DNA from: CAZHGD01 sp964531735
GTDB taxonomy: Bacteria; Armatimonadota; UBA10988
Direction: 5' to 3'
DNA length: 38,859 nucleotides
Assembly (NCBI GenBank): GCA_964531735.1
Contig: CAZHGD010000062.1
Span: 1-38,859, forward strand
Under the pieces are notes generated by a model. That model was not told the DNA's origin. It searched no databases and saw nothing but the letters and a program-made list of their open reading frames with translations. Shown here piece by piece: positions 23,838 through 31,946 of this stretch (position 1 is its first letter; the number at the start of each line of letters is the position of its first letter). The position numbers and the translations under genes were made by a program.

Positions 23838-24737
23838 TCAGCGGGCCTCGCCGCGCTCCCGCAAGGCCTGGCGACGAAGCCGCATCAGGGCCAGCGTCTC
23901 GATCTGCTTGACGCGCTGGCGCGACAGGCCCATCAGGTCACCGATCTCGCCGAGCGTGTGTTCGCGGAACGAGCCCAGCCCGAAGCGTAGCGCCAGCACG
24001 TTGCGTTCGCGCTCACCGAGCGCGCGGTACGCATCGAGCAGGCCGGACGAAGCCAGGCTGTTGACCGTCGAGTCCTCGGGGCTGGTGGCTTCGCAATCGG
24101 CCAGGTGGTCGCCAAACGACCGCCGGCCGTCCTCCTCCAGCGGCGTGTCCAGCGACACCGTGTCGAGCGGCAGCTTCTGCACGTCCTCGATGTTCTGGAC
24201 TTCGGCCGCCAGCCGAGTCTCGATCTCCTTCTCGCTGGGCGGGCGTTGGAGCTCCTGCGTCAGCCGCTCGATGGTGGTCTCGACGCGCCCTTTGTCGCGC
24301 AGCAGGCGCGCCGGAATGCGGATCGGATGCCGGAGTCCCGGCAGCGCGCGCAGAATGGCCTGCTTGATCCACAGCGTGGCGCAGGTGCTGAACCGCGTGC
24401 CCTTGCGCCAGTCAAAGTGGTCGACGGCCTGGATCAGCCCGATGTTGCCCTCCTGCACCAGGTCGCTCAGCGGCACCCCGGAACCGAGGTACTGCCGCGC
24501 GATGGAAACCACGAGGCGCAAGTTGGCCTCGATCAGCCGGCGGCGTGCGTGGGAGTCGCCCTCCTCCACGCGCCGGGCCAGGACCTGTTCTTCCTCGCGC
24601 GATAGCAGCCGGGCACCGCAGGCCAGCCGGACCCGCTGGTCGTCGCCCGCTGAGGCGTACCCGAGCGTCACCGCGGCCACATCGACCGGCGCCCGGTCGG
24701 CCGCGTTATCTGCCTTGAGCGCTGCTCGCTCGTCCAC
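23838..24737 (-). CDS. Sigma-70 family RNA polymerase sigma factor (group 2/3) with altered region 2.3
   Basis: 299 residues from GTG 24737, with GGGGTG upstream. It has region 1.2 (LLSREEEQVLARRVEEGD), 2.1-2.2 (ANLRLVVSIARQY, DLVQEGNIGLIQAVDHFDW), 2.3-2.4 (RFSTCATLWIKQAILRAL), 3 (IRIPARLLRD, RPPSEKEIETRL) and 4 (ERNVLALRFGLG, TLGEIGDLMGLSRQRVKQIE). It lacks region 1.1 and the non-conserved insert. Group 1 and 2 factors have STYATWWIRQAIT, where Tyr430 and Trp433 (E. coli numbering) flip and stack the -11 base; here these are C119 and L122, and the Thr440 position is L129. Region 4 fits recognition of a normal -35. It is therefore probably an alternative factor rather than the housekeeping sigma. 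No anti-sigma factor is adjacent. Confidence 0.9.
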   Translation of the reverse strand: MDERAALKADNAADRAPVDVAAVTLGYASAGDDQRVRLACGARLLSREEEQVLARRVEEGDSHARRRLIEANLRLVVSIARQYLGSGVPLSDLVQEGNIGLIQAVDHFDWRKGTRFSTCATLWIKQAILRALPGLRHPIRIPARLLRDKGRVETTIERLTQELQRPPSEKEIETRLAAEVQNIEDVQKLPLDTVSLDTPLEEDGRRSFGDHLADCEATSPEDSTVNSLASSGLLDAYRALGERERNVLALRFGLGSFREHTLGEIGDLMGLSRQRVKQIETLALMRLRRQALRERGEAR

Positions 24738-24853
24738 GCGACACCCCGCTTCATCCGCAGCCGCCCGACACCCAACGCCGCTGTCCCGCCGGTTCCTGCT
24801 TACCGGATCGGGGGCGGCAGTGTCAAGGTAGCCGCGTCACCAAACGGCAACCT

Positions 24854-26227
24854 TCAGAGGGCGGCCACGATGGCTTTGAAGCGTTCGCCGCGGTCGGCGA
24901 AGTGATCGAACATGTCGAAGCTGGCCCCGCAGGGCGACAGCACCACCCAGTCGCCGGGCTGCGCCAGGCTGACCGCGTTCGACACGGCCTGCTCCAGCGA
25001 GTCCGCCGCCAGCACGGCCGGCACGCCGGCCCGCGCGGCCACTCTGGCCAGCAGCGGCCCGTCGCGGCCGATCAGGACCAGGCCGCGCAGCAGCTTGAAC
25101 GGCTCGACCAAAGGCGAAAGATCGATGCCCTTGGTCAGTCCCCCGGCGATCAGCACCACCGGTGCCGGACTCTGCCGGATGGCGTTCTCGGTCGCCAACG
25201 GGTTGGTGCCCTTCGAGTCGTTGACGAACGTCAGCTCACGCCAGGTGCGAACGATCTCCATGCGGTGCGGCAACCCGCCGAACTCGCGCGCCAGACGCCG
25301 CACCGTCTCCACCGACGCGCCACCCATCAGAGCACAGGTCGCGGCGGCCATCAGGCTCGGTTTCTGCAGACGCATCGACGGCGCCACGTCGGCCCAGTCG
25401 ATCAGCCGACCGGTGGCCCCACCGGCGTCCGCGGGCAAGCGCATCTCGATGCCCGCTGAGCTGGCCCACAGCCCATACGGCGGCTCTTCGTGCAGGCTAT
25501 AGGCCGCCTTGACGGTGGGCAGTTCGGCGGCGATGCGCCGGACCAGCGGGTCGTCCCAGCAGTAGACCGAACGGTCGTCGGCGGTCTGCTGGCGGAAGAT
25601 GTTCGCCTTGGCCGCGGCGTAGCACTCCAACGTGCCGTGGCGTTCCACGTGGTCCGAGCCGATGTTGAGCAGCGCCGCCACCCACGGCCGCAACTGATCG
25701 GCGCTCTCCAACTGGTAGCTGCTCATCTCGGCCACGACGAGCGGCATGTCGGGGTGGTCGACCACCAGCTCGATCAGCGGCACGCCGCGGGCCGAGTACG
25801 CCTCGGCATTGGCCAACGGCGCATCGAGCATGAGGCTGGTCAAGGTGGCGGTGGTCGTCTTGCCCTTGGTCCCGGTGACGCCCACCACGCGGGCCTGCGT
25901 CAGGCGAGCCGCCAACTCCACCTCGCCCAGCACCAGCAGGCCGCGCTCGCGCGCCGCTTGCAGGGCCGGCGTGTGGTGATAAGCCACGCCAGGCGAGATG
26001 ACCACCAGGTCGGCGTCGCAGACGACGGCCGGGTCATGCCCGCCGGCGTGCAACGGCACCTCGAGATCGGCCAAGACGCGCGCCGCGGCCTCCAACTGCT
26101 CGGCGGGCCGATCGTCGGTGACGGTAACCTGCTTGCCGAGACGCCGCAACGCTCGCGCCAGCGCCTGCCCCGTGTAGCCCGCGCCGCACACCACCACCCG
26201 TTGGGCAGCCAGATCGTTCAATGGCAT
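24854..26227 (-). CDS. murD: UDP-N-acetylmuramoyl-alanine--D-glutamate ligase
   Basis: 457 residues. MurD adds D-glutamate to UDP-MurNAc-L-Ala with ATP in peptidoglycan synthesis in the cytoplasm. The N-terminal UMP-binding domain starts VVVCGAGYTGQALARAL, then VISPGV (77-82). The ATP loop is GTKGKTT at 119-125, followed by AEMSSYQLE and LLNIGSDHVERHGT. The C-terminal domain has GLPHRMEIV, FVNDSKGTNPLAT, IAGGLTKG and LSPCGASFDMFDHFADRGERF, all canonical. GAGAG lies just before the ATG at 26227. The gene stands alone rather than within a dcw cluster and has its own extended -10 promoter. Confidence 0.96.
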   Translation of the reverse strand: MPLNDLAAQRVVVCGAGYTGQALARALRRLGKQVTVTDDRPAEQLEAAARVLADLEVPLHAGGHDPAVVCDADLVVISPGVAYHHTPALQAARERGLLVLGEVELAARLTQARVVGVTGTKGKTTTATLTSLMLDAPLANAEAYSARGVPLIELVVDHPDMPLVVAEMSSYQLESADQLRPWVAALLNIGSDHVERHGTLECYAAAKANIFRQQTADDRSVYCWDDPLVRRIAAELPTVKAAYSLHEEPPYGLWASSAGIEMRLPADAGGATGRLIDWADVAPSMRLQKPSLMAAATCALMGGASVETVRRLAREFGGLPHRMEIVRTWRELTFVNDSKGTNPLATENAIRQSPAPVVLIAGGLTKGIDLSPLVEPFKLLRGLVLIGRDGPLLARVAARAGVPAVLAADSLEQAVSNAVSLAQPGDWVVLSPCGASFDMFDHFADRGERFKAIVAAL

Positions 26228-26251
26228 GGTGCTCTCATCTCTGCGCTGCTG

Positions 26252-26260
26252 ATTGTAGCA
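26252..26260 (-). promoter_or_regulatory. Extended -10 promoter of murD
   Basis: On the minus strand TGCTACAAT reads across 26260-26252, identical to the element before the gene at 11043. Transcription would start near 26245, giving a short leader of about 18 nt before the murD ATG. No clear -35 is visible, as expected for an extended -10 promoter. Confidence 0.5.
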
Positions 26261-26413
26261 GAGGGTGGCGCGGTGGCCTTGCGGCCCACGTTACACCAAT
26301 CTGGGCGTCGGGCACCGCAGAGGGCCGCCGGTGAGTTATCATTGGCGAGGATCGCGCCGGGCTGGTCAGTCCCGGGGGCGGCCGGCCGTCAGGGCCACTA
26401 AGGAGAGCTGGTC

Positions 26414-29400
26414 GTGCATACCCTAGCCCGCATCTGTGTCCAGCGACCGGTGTTCGCCACCGTCCTGTCGCTAACGCTGCTGGTGGTTGGCGCGGCGGGT
26501 TACGTCGGGCTGGGCGTCGACCGGTTCCCGAACGTGGACTTCCCCTTCGTGGTGGTCAGCACCACCTATCCGGGCGCCTCGCCCGCCGAGGTCGAGACCG
26601 AAGTCACCGACCCGATTGAAGAGCAAGTCAACACCATCGGCGGCATCGAAGCCCTGACGTCGAACTCCGCCGACGGCATCTCCATCGTCAGTGTCCAGTT
26701 CGACCTGAGCAAGAACGTCGACGTGGCCGCTGAGGAGGTCCGCGCCAAGGTCGCCCTGGCCAAGGCCGACCTGCCGCCCGACGTCAAGGAACCGGTGGTT
26801 CTGAAGATCGACATCGGCGCCACGCCGGTCATCTCGTTCGCGGTCAGCGCCGACCGGCCGGTGCGCGAGATCTACGAGTACGTCGACAAGCACGTTCGGC
26901 GCCGCATCGAGAGCGTCTCCGGCGTGGGCGAAGTGCAGATCATCGGTGGCCGCAAGCGCCAGGTCAACGTCGTCGTCGATCCTTACCGCCTGCGCGCCCA
27001 CAAGGTCACCGTCGCCGACATCACCAAGGCGCTGACCACGCAGAACACCATGGTGCCCGGCGGCGTTGTGGAGCAGGGCGACAACGAGCTGTCACTGCGC
27101 ACCATCGGTCGCCTGCCGAAAGTCGGGCAGTTCAACGAGATTCCCATCTCGTCACTGGGCAACCGCGAGATCTACCTGCGCGATGTCGCCAAGACCGAGG
27201 ACGGCGAGGCGCGCGCCGTCTCGCTGGCGTCCATCGGCGGGCGTGACGCGGTGGTACTCCAGGTCATCAAGCAGACCGGCGCGAACGCCGTCGAGGTGAT
27301 CGACAACGTGCGCGACCGTATGAAGTTGATTGAGCAGGCGCTGCCGCGCGGCTACAAGGTCGATGTGGTCCGCGACCAGTCGACCTACATCCGCGCCTCG
27401 CTCAACGCCGTCCGCGAGCACTTGGTCATGGGCGCCATTCTGGCCGCCCTGGTCGTGCTGGCCTTCCTCGGCAACCTCCGCTCGACCATCATCGCCGCCC
27501 TGGCCATCCCGACCAGTGTCATCACCACCTTCGCACTGATGAAGTACCTGGGCTTCACTCAGAACAACGTCACGCTGCTGGCGCTGACGCTCAGTGTGGG
27601 CATCGTCATCGACGACGCCATCGTGGTGCTAGAGAACGTCTACCGCGTGATTGAGGAGCACGGGCTCAACCCGGTGGAAGGCGCCATTCGGGCTACCAAG
27701 GAGATCGGCCTGGCCGTGGTGGCCATCACGCTCTCGCTGGTGGCGGTGTTCCTACCGGTGGCGTTCATGTCGGGCATCGTCGGCCGGTTCCTCAACTCAT
27801 TCGGCATCACCATGGCCTGCGCTATCGGCGTGTCCATGTTCATCAGCTTCTCGCTGACGCCGATGCTCTGCTCGCGCTGGTTGCAGGGCGGGACCGAGGC
27901 CAAGGGCCACCACGAGGCCGAATCGAAGTCGGGCTGGTTCCGTGCCGTCGACCTGTTCTACACGCGGATGCTCGAATGGTCGCTGCACCACCGGTTCCTG
28001 GTCGTCCTGGGGTGCGTGCTGCTCATCTTTGCCACCAAGTTCATCGGCGGCGCGGCCAAGAAGTCGTTCCTGCCCGACGACGACGAGGCCCAGTTCCAGG
28101 TCCAGGTGCGGGCCCAGGAGGGCACCAGCCTCGAGGGCACGCGCAAGATCGCCGAGGAGATCGCCGGCGAGATCCGCAAGCTGCCCGAAGTCAAGCTGTC
28201 GTTGGTGACCGTTGGCGACGACCGTCAGCAAACGGCCAACCGCGCCGGCATCTTCGTCCGCATGAACGAGGTGGAGGAGCGCCAGAGCCGCCAGGTGACC
28301 CAGTACACCAACATGGACACGGTGCGCCGGACCATTCTGCCGAAGTACGATGGGCGCGGTCTGCGCCTCAGTGTGCAGAAGGCCGGCGGCTTCGGCGGCG
28401 GCTCCAACGCCGCGATCCAGTTGGCGGTCTATGGCCCCGACCTCGACAAGCTGACCAAGGCTTCGGACGACGCGATGCGCAAGTGCCGCAGCATCGCGGG
28501 CGTCGCGGACGTCGACTCCACGCTGGTCACCGGTAAGCCGGAGTTGCAGGCGCAGGTGGACCGCAAGCGCGCCGCGAGCCTGGGTGTCAACGTCGCCGAC
28601 ACGGCGCGGGCCCTGCGCGTGGCGGTGGGCGGCGACGACAAGATCAGCCAGTTCGACGAGGGCGGCGAGCAGTATGAGGTCCACGTGCGGCTCGGACCGG
28701 AGTACCGCCGCGACGCCGAAGGCATCTACCTGCTGGACGTGCCGAACAGCCTCGACGGTAAGGGCGGCCAGACCAGCCTCGACCAGGTCGTGAAGTTCAA
28801 GCGGAGCTCGGCACCGTCGGTCATCAACCGCTACAACCGCCAGCGCCAGTTCCAGCTCAACGTCAACATTCTGCCCGGCACCAACCAGCAGCAGATCACC
28901 CAGCAGGTAACCGAGGTGCTCACCGGCCTCAACCTCGGCCCCGAGTACCGCGTCGAGCCCACCGGTCAGGCGCGCGAGTTCGGGCGCATGATCAAGAGCT
29001 TCCTGACGGCCTTCATGCTGTCGGCCCTGTTCATGTACCTGGTCATTGCGGCCCAGTTCGAGTCGTTCGTCCACGCCATGGTGATCATGCTCACCTTGCC
29101 GCTGACCTTGCCGTTCGCCATGCTGTCGATCGTGCTCTCGAACGACTCGCTGAACCTGTTCTCGATGCTGGGTATGCTGGTGCTGCTCGGCGTGGTCAAG
29201 AAGAACGCCATCCTGCAGGTCGACCGGGCCAACCAGCTCCGCGAGGAAGGGCTCTCGCTGCACGACGCCACAGTCCAGGCCTCGCGCGACCGGCTGCGGC
29301 CGATCCTGATGACCACCGTGGCCTTCGTGGCCGGTATGATCCCGTTGGTGCTGTCACGCGGCACCGGCGCCGCCACCAACCGCAGCACGGGCAGCGTCAT

Positions 29401-29578
29401 CGTCTGGGGCCAGATCCTGTCGCTGCTGCTCACGCTGCTGGCCGCGCCGGTGTTCTACTACAGCTTCGACACGTTCGCCAACAGCACCTTCTGCAAGGGC
29501 CTGCGCAGGCTGGTCTTCCGCAAGGGCCGCCAGGCCGCGGAGCACCCGACCACCGACGACCGTTCGGAGCAGGTCTAG
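26414..29578 (+). CDS. RND (HAE1/AcrB-like) efflux transporter
   Basis: 1054 residues from GTG 26414; AGGAGAG at 26401-26407 is the ribosome site. Inner-membrane proton-driven exporter. The N-terminus has RPVFATVLSLTLLVVGAAGY (TM1), then the porter domain (FPNVDFPFVVVSTTYPGASP). TM4 has GIVIDDAIVVLENVYR with D400-D401, matching the AcrB proton-relay Asp407/408, and the TM10 lysine is K930 in VVKKNAIL. The second half begins near EWSLHHRFLVVLGCVLLIF, and 12 TM helices in all can be followed. Charged tails follow each half. No membrane-fusion protein or outer-membrane channel is adjacent, so the partners are elsewhere. It is divergent from murD and ends at a strong hairpin. Confidence 0.95.
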   Translation: MHTLARICVQRPVFATVLSLTLLVVGAAGYVGLGVDRFPNVDFPFVVVSTTYPGASPAEVETEVTDPIEEQVNTIGGIEALTSNSADGISIVSVQFDLSKNVDVAAEEVRAKVALAKADLPPDVKEPVVLKIDIGATPVISFAVSADRPVREIYEYVDKHVRRRIESVSGVGEVQIIGGRKRQVNVVVDPYRLRAHKVTVADITKALTTQNTMVPGGVVEQGDNELSLRTIGRLPKVGQFNEIPISSLGNREIYLRDVAKTEDGEARAVSLASIGGRDAVVLQVIKQTGANAVEVIDNVRDRMKLIEQALPRGYKVDVVRDQSTYIRASLNAVREHLVMGAILAALVVLAFLGNLRSTIIAALAIPTSVITTFALMKYLGFTQNNVTLLALTLSVGIVIDDAIVVLENVYRVIEEHGLNPVEGAIRATKEIGLAVVAITLSLVAVFLPVAFMSGIVGRFLNSFGITMACAIGVSMFISFSLTPMLCSRWLQGGTEAKGHHEAESKSGWFRAVDLFYTRMLEWSLHHRFLVVLGCVLLIFATKFIGGAAKKSFLPDDDEAQFQVQVRAQEGTSLEGTRKIAEEIAGEIRKLPEVKLSLVTVGDDRQQTANRAGIFVRMNEVEERQSRQVTQYTNMDTVRRTILPKYDGRGLRLSVQKAGGFGGGSNAAIQLAVYGPDLDKLTKASDDAMRKCRSIAGVADVDSTLVTGKPELQAQVDRKRAASLGVNVADTARALRVAVGGDDKISQFDEGGEQYEVHVRLGPEYRRDAEGIYLLDVPNSLDGKGGQTSLDQVVKFKRSSAPSVINRYNRQRQFQLNVNILPGTNQQQITQQVTEVLTGLNLGPEYRVEPTGQAREFGRMIKSFLTAFMLSALFMYLVIAAQFESFVHAMVIMLTLPLTLPFAMLSIVLSNDSLNLFSMLGMLVLLGVVKKNAILQVDRANQLREEGLSLHDATVQASRDRLRPILMTTVAFVAGMIPLVLSRGTGAATNRSTGSVIVWGQILSLLLTLLAAPVFYYSFDTFANSTFCKGLRRLVFRKGRQAAEHPTTDDRSEQV

Positions 29579-29581
29579 CCG

Positions 29582-29625
29582 CACCTGGCCGCCGGCGAGC
29601 GGAGCGGCTCGCCGGCGGCCAGGTG
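29582..29625. terminator. Perfect 18-bp GC-rich hairpin between convergent genes
   Basis: CACCTGGCCGCCGGCGAG (29582-29599) pairs perfectly with 29608-29625, and C29600-G29607 adds another pair, leaving a 6-nt loop. It starts 3 nt after the RND pump stop and ends 2 nt before the stop of the convergent oxidoreductase gene, so it can serve both strands. There is no U-tract. Confidence 0.75.
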
Positions 29626-29627
29626 GT

Positions 29628-30614
29628 TCACACCAAGCCGGGCAGTTCGGCAATCCGCACGGCGCGTCCCTCGCGGCTCGAACGCGTCGCCGCCTCGCAC
29701 ACGGCCAGCGCCATCAGACCGGCCTCGCCCGGCGTCTCGACCGGCCCCTCGCCCAGAATGGCCGCGGCGAACTCGCGGGTCTCTTCGGCTTGGCTGCCGA
29801 CTGGCGTCAGCTCGGGGCGCTCGACCTCACTGCCGCACCGCAGTTCCGCCGACCGAGCCACGGCCTGAATGCGCCCGTTCAGGCCGGAGACCACGATCTC
29901 GCTGCGACCAGGCGTGCAGTAGTGACTGGCCACGGACGCCAGCACGCCGCTCTCGTAGGCGATGATGGCCATGGTGGCGTCGACGTTCTCGCCCGGAATC
30001 ACCCGGTGCCGCTGGATGCCGGTCACTTCCACCGGCGTGCCGAAGCACAGGTTGCACAGGTCGATCAGGTGGACACCGAGCTGGATCAGCGGCAGCGCCG
30101 GACAGAGCGCCGGATCGAAGCGCCACGTGTTCGGGTCGAGGTGCAGTCCGCCGGCGTGCGACGACTCGCACTGGGCGTCGATCACCGTGCCCAGTCGGTC
30201 CTCGCGCAGCCAGCGCAGCAACTGGCGGAAACCCGCTTCGCGCCGGTAGTTGTGCCCCACCATCAGGAGCACCCCAGCTTCGCGACAGGCGGCGATCATG
30301 GCGGCGGCGTCCGCGGTGTTGTTGGCCAGCGGCTTCTCGATGAAGACGTGCTTGCCCGCCGCGGCGGCCCGCTCGCAGAACGGCCGGTGCAGATGGTTCG
30401 GCAGCACCAGCGCCACGCCCTGGATGGCGGGATCGGCGAAGATGTCGTCGGCGCCGCGAATGGCCGCGCCGGTCTCCGCCGACACCTTCTCGCACAGGGC
30501 CGTGTCGGTGTCGCAGACGGCCACGTAGTCGACGTTGTCGGCCTGCACGAGCCCCTGGCGGATGCTCGCCCCGTAACCCCCGATACCGATCTGCGCGATG
30601 CGTGCCGTGCCCAT
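29628..30614 (-). CDS. Gfo/Idh/MocA family oxidoreductase (first)
   Basis: 328 residues; GGAGG lies 10 nt before the ATG. NAD(P)-dependent sugar or cyclitol dehydrogenase fold. The Rossmann motif is IGIGGYGASI (8-17), the catalytic Lys is in VFIEKPLAN, and the substrate His-Asp pair is in GVHLIDL. The C-terminal substrate domain includes HYCTPGRSEIVVSGLNGRI. It is on the strand opposite to the two relatives that follow, from which it is divergent across 185 bp. Substrate not predictable from sequence. Confidence 0.9.
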   Translation of the reverse strand: MGTARIAQIGIGGYGASIRQGLVQADNVDYVAVCDTDTALCEKVSAETGAAIRGADDIFADPAIQGVALVLPNHLHRPFCERAAAAGKHVFIEKPLANNTADAAAMIAACREAGVLLMVGHNYRREAGFRQLLRWLREDRLGTVIDAQCESSHAGGLHLDPNTWRFDPALCPALPLIQLGVHLIDLCNLCFGTPVEVTGIQRHRVIPGENVDATMAIIAYESGVLASVASHYCTPGRSEIVVSGLNGRIQAVARSAELRCGSEVERPELTPVGSQAEETREFAAAILGEGPVETPGEAGLMALAVCEAATRSSREGRAVRIAELPGLV

Positions 30615-30682
30615 GTGTCAAGCGCCTCCACGTCCCGGTTCCCCGGCGGCGCGGCGGCTCCTGCCTGCCTGTCCCGCTGGCG

Positions 30683-30732
30683 CCGCGACTTGCCGCCCGT
30701 CGACGCGCGACGCGGCAGCGCGCAAGTCGCGG
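30683..30732. promoter_or_regulatory. Long inverted repeat in divergent intergenic region
   Basis: CCGCGACTTGC (30683-30693) and GCAAGTCGCGG (30722-30732) are perfect 11-bp inverted arms around 28 nt. They lie between the divergent oxidoreductase genes starting at 30614 (minus) and 30800 (plus). It may be an operator for both, or form a hairpin in the leader of the plus-strand gene. Confidence 0.4.
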
Positions 30733-30799
30733 GAGGATTCGCGCCTGCGCCGCCAACTGCCCACCTGCCGGCCCACCGCGGCCGGCCAGGAGCTGGAAC

Positions 30800-31846
30800 A
30801 TGGGTGAGCAGCGGCAGGCGCGCCTGGCCTTCATCGGCTGCGGCGGCTTCTCCACGCACTCGATCTTCCCGAACGTCCCGTTCATTCCGGAGATTGACCT
30901 GGTGGCCACCTGCGACGTCGTGGCGGCCAAGGCCGAGGCCAACGCGCGCAACTTCGGCGCGCGACGCTGGTACAGCGACTTGGACCAGATGCTCGACACG
31001 GAGGAGCTCGACGGCGTCTTCGTGATCGGCCCGGCCCCGCAGCAGTATGAACTGGCGCCGCGCGTGCTGTCGCGCGGGTTGCCGGTGTATGTCGAGAAGC
31101 CGTCGGCCAACACCAGCGCCGAAGCGCGCGAGTTGGCCGAGTTGGCCGAGCGGCACGGCACCTGGGGCCAGTGCGGGTTCATGAAGCGGTTCGCCTATGT
31201 CTACCGCATCGGCCAGGACATCCTCGCCAAGTCCGAGTTCGGGCCGGTCAACATGGTCTGCGTCAAGTTCGGCCAGGGGCCCTACCCGCAGATCTGGGGC
31301 ATCGACTCCTACAAGCGCGCCTTCCTCATCGGTCAGTGCGTGCACATCTTCGATCTGATCCGGCACTTCGGCGGCAATGTGGCCACGGTGAACGCCGTCA
31401 TCCACGAGGCCGGCGAGAACCGCTGCGCCTACTTGGCCAACCTGCAGTTCGCCAACGGGGCCATCGGCAACATCAACATCAACTGCTACGAGAACGTGCC
31501 GGGCTTCCGCGACATCCAGGAGCGGCTCGAGGTGTTCGGCACCGGCCAGAGCATCCACATCGACGACATGCGCTCGGTGCGTTACTTCCCGCCGGCCGAC
31601 TGGTCCTCGGCGGTGCCGGCCACGGGGCCGTTCACGCAGGACTACTACCCCAGTTGGACCGGCGCCTCCAACAGCCGCGACGCCAACGGCTACCTCGGCG
31701 AGACCCGGCACTTCGCGCTACGCTGCCTCGGCCAGGTGGATAGCGGACCCGACCTGTGGGACAGCTACGAAGCCTTGCGGATCGGCGAGGCCATCTACGA
31801 CAGCGCCCACGGCGCCGGCCCGGTCACCATCGCGCCGCGCGACTGA
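30800..31846 (+). CDS. Gfo/Idh/MocA family oxidoreductase (second)
   Basis: 348 residues; AGGAG at 30788-30792 is 7 nt before the ATG. N-terminal Rossmann fold ARLAFIGCGGFSTHSIFPN, catalytic Lys in VYVEKPSAN, and substrate motif CVHIFDL. Compared with the third oxidoreductase it has a long C-terminal segment (DMRSVRYFPPADWSSAV, YYPSWTGASNSRDANGYLGE) that should line the substrate pocket and differs from both others, so a different substrate is likely. It is transcribed toward the third gene, 100 nt away, with a strong hairpin between them. Confidence 0.9.
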   Translation: MGEQRQARLAFIGCGGFSTHSIFPNVPFIPEIDLVATCDVVAAKAEANARNFGARRWYSDLDQMLDTEELDGVFVIGPAPQQYELAPRVLSRGLPVYVEKPSANTSAEARELAELAERHGTWGQCGFMKRFAYVYRIGQDILAKSEFGPVNMVCVKFGQGPYPQIWGIDSYKRAFLIGQCVHIFDLIRHFGGNVATVNAVIHEAGENRCAYLANLQFANGAIGNININCYENVPGFRDIQERLEVFGTGQSIHIDDMRSVRYFPPADWSSAVPATGPFTQDYYPSWTGASNSRDANGYLGETRHFALRCLGQVDSGPDLWDSYEALRIGEAIYDSAHGAGPVTIAPRD

Positions 31847-31862
31847 CGTTCGGCCGGCTAGC

Positions 31863-31917
31863 AGCACCAGGAGGACTCACCCGGTCAGGCGCGAACGCTT
31901 GGCCGGGTGAGTGGTGC
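31863..31917 (+). promoter_or_regulatory. Intercistronic RNA hairpin with AGGAGG at its base
   Basis: ACTCACCCGG (31875-31884) pairs with CCGGGTGAGT (31903-31912); the inner T-CAGGCG and CGCTTG-G can also pair with two G-T wobbles, closing on CGAA, for a 17-bp stem. GCACC (31864-31868) and GGTGC (31913-31917) can extend it, leaving AGGAGG (31869-31874) as a bulge. It lies between two oxidoreductase genes and could be a terminator, processing site or translation control element. Confidence 0.5.
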
Positions 31918-31946
31918 CGGCCCCGGCGCCAAGAAAGGTCACAATC

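Noticed and set aside
27797..29263. Minus-strand open frame of 488 codons opposite the RND pump
   Set aside because: Mirror frame of a well-supported RND transporter; translation is low in aromatic residues and unlike any protein family.
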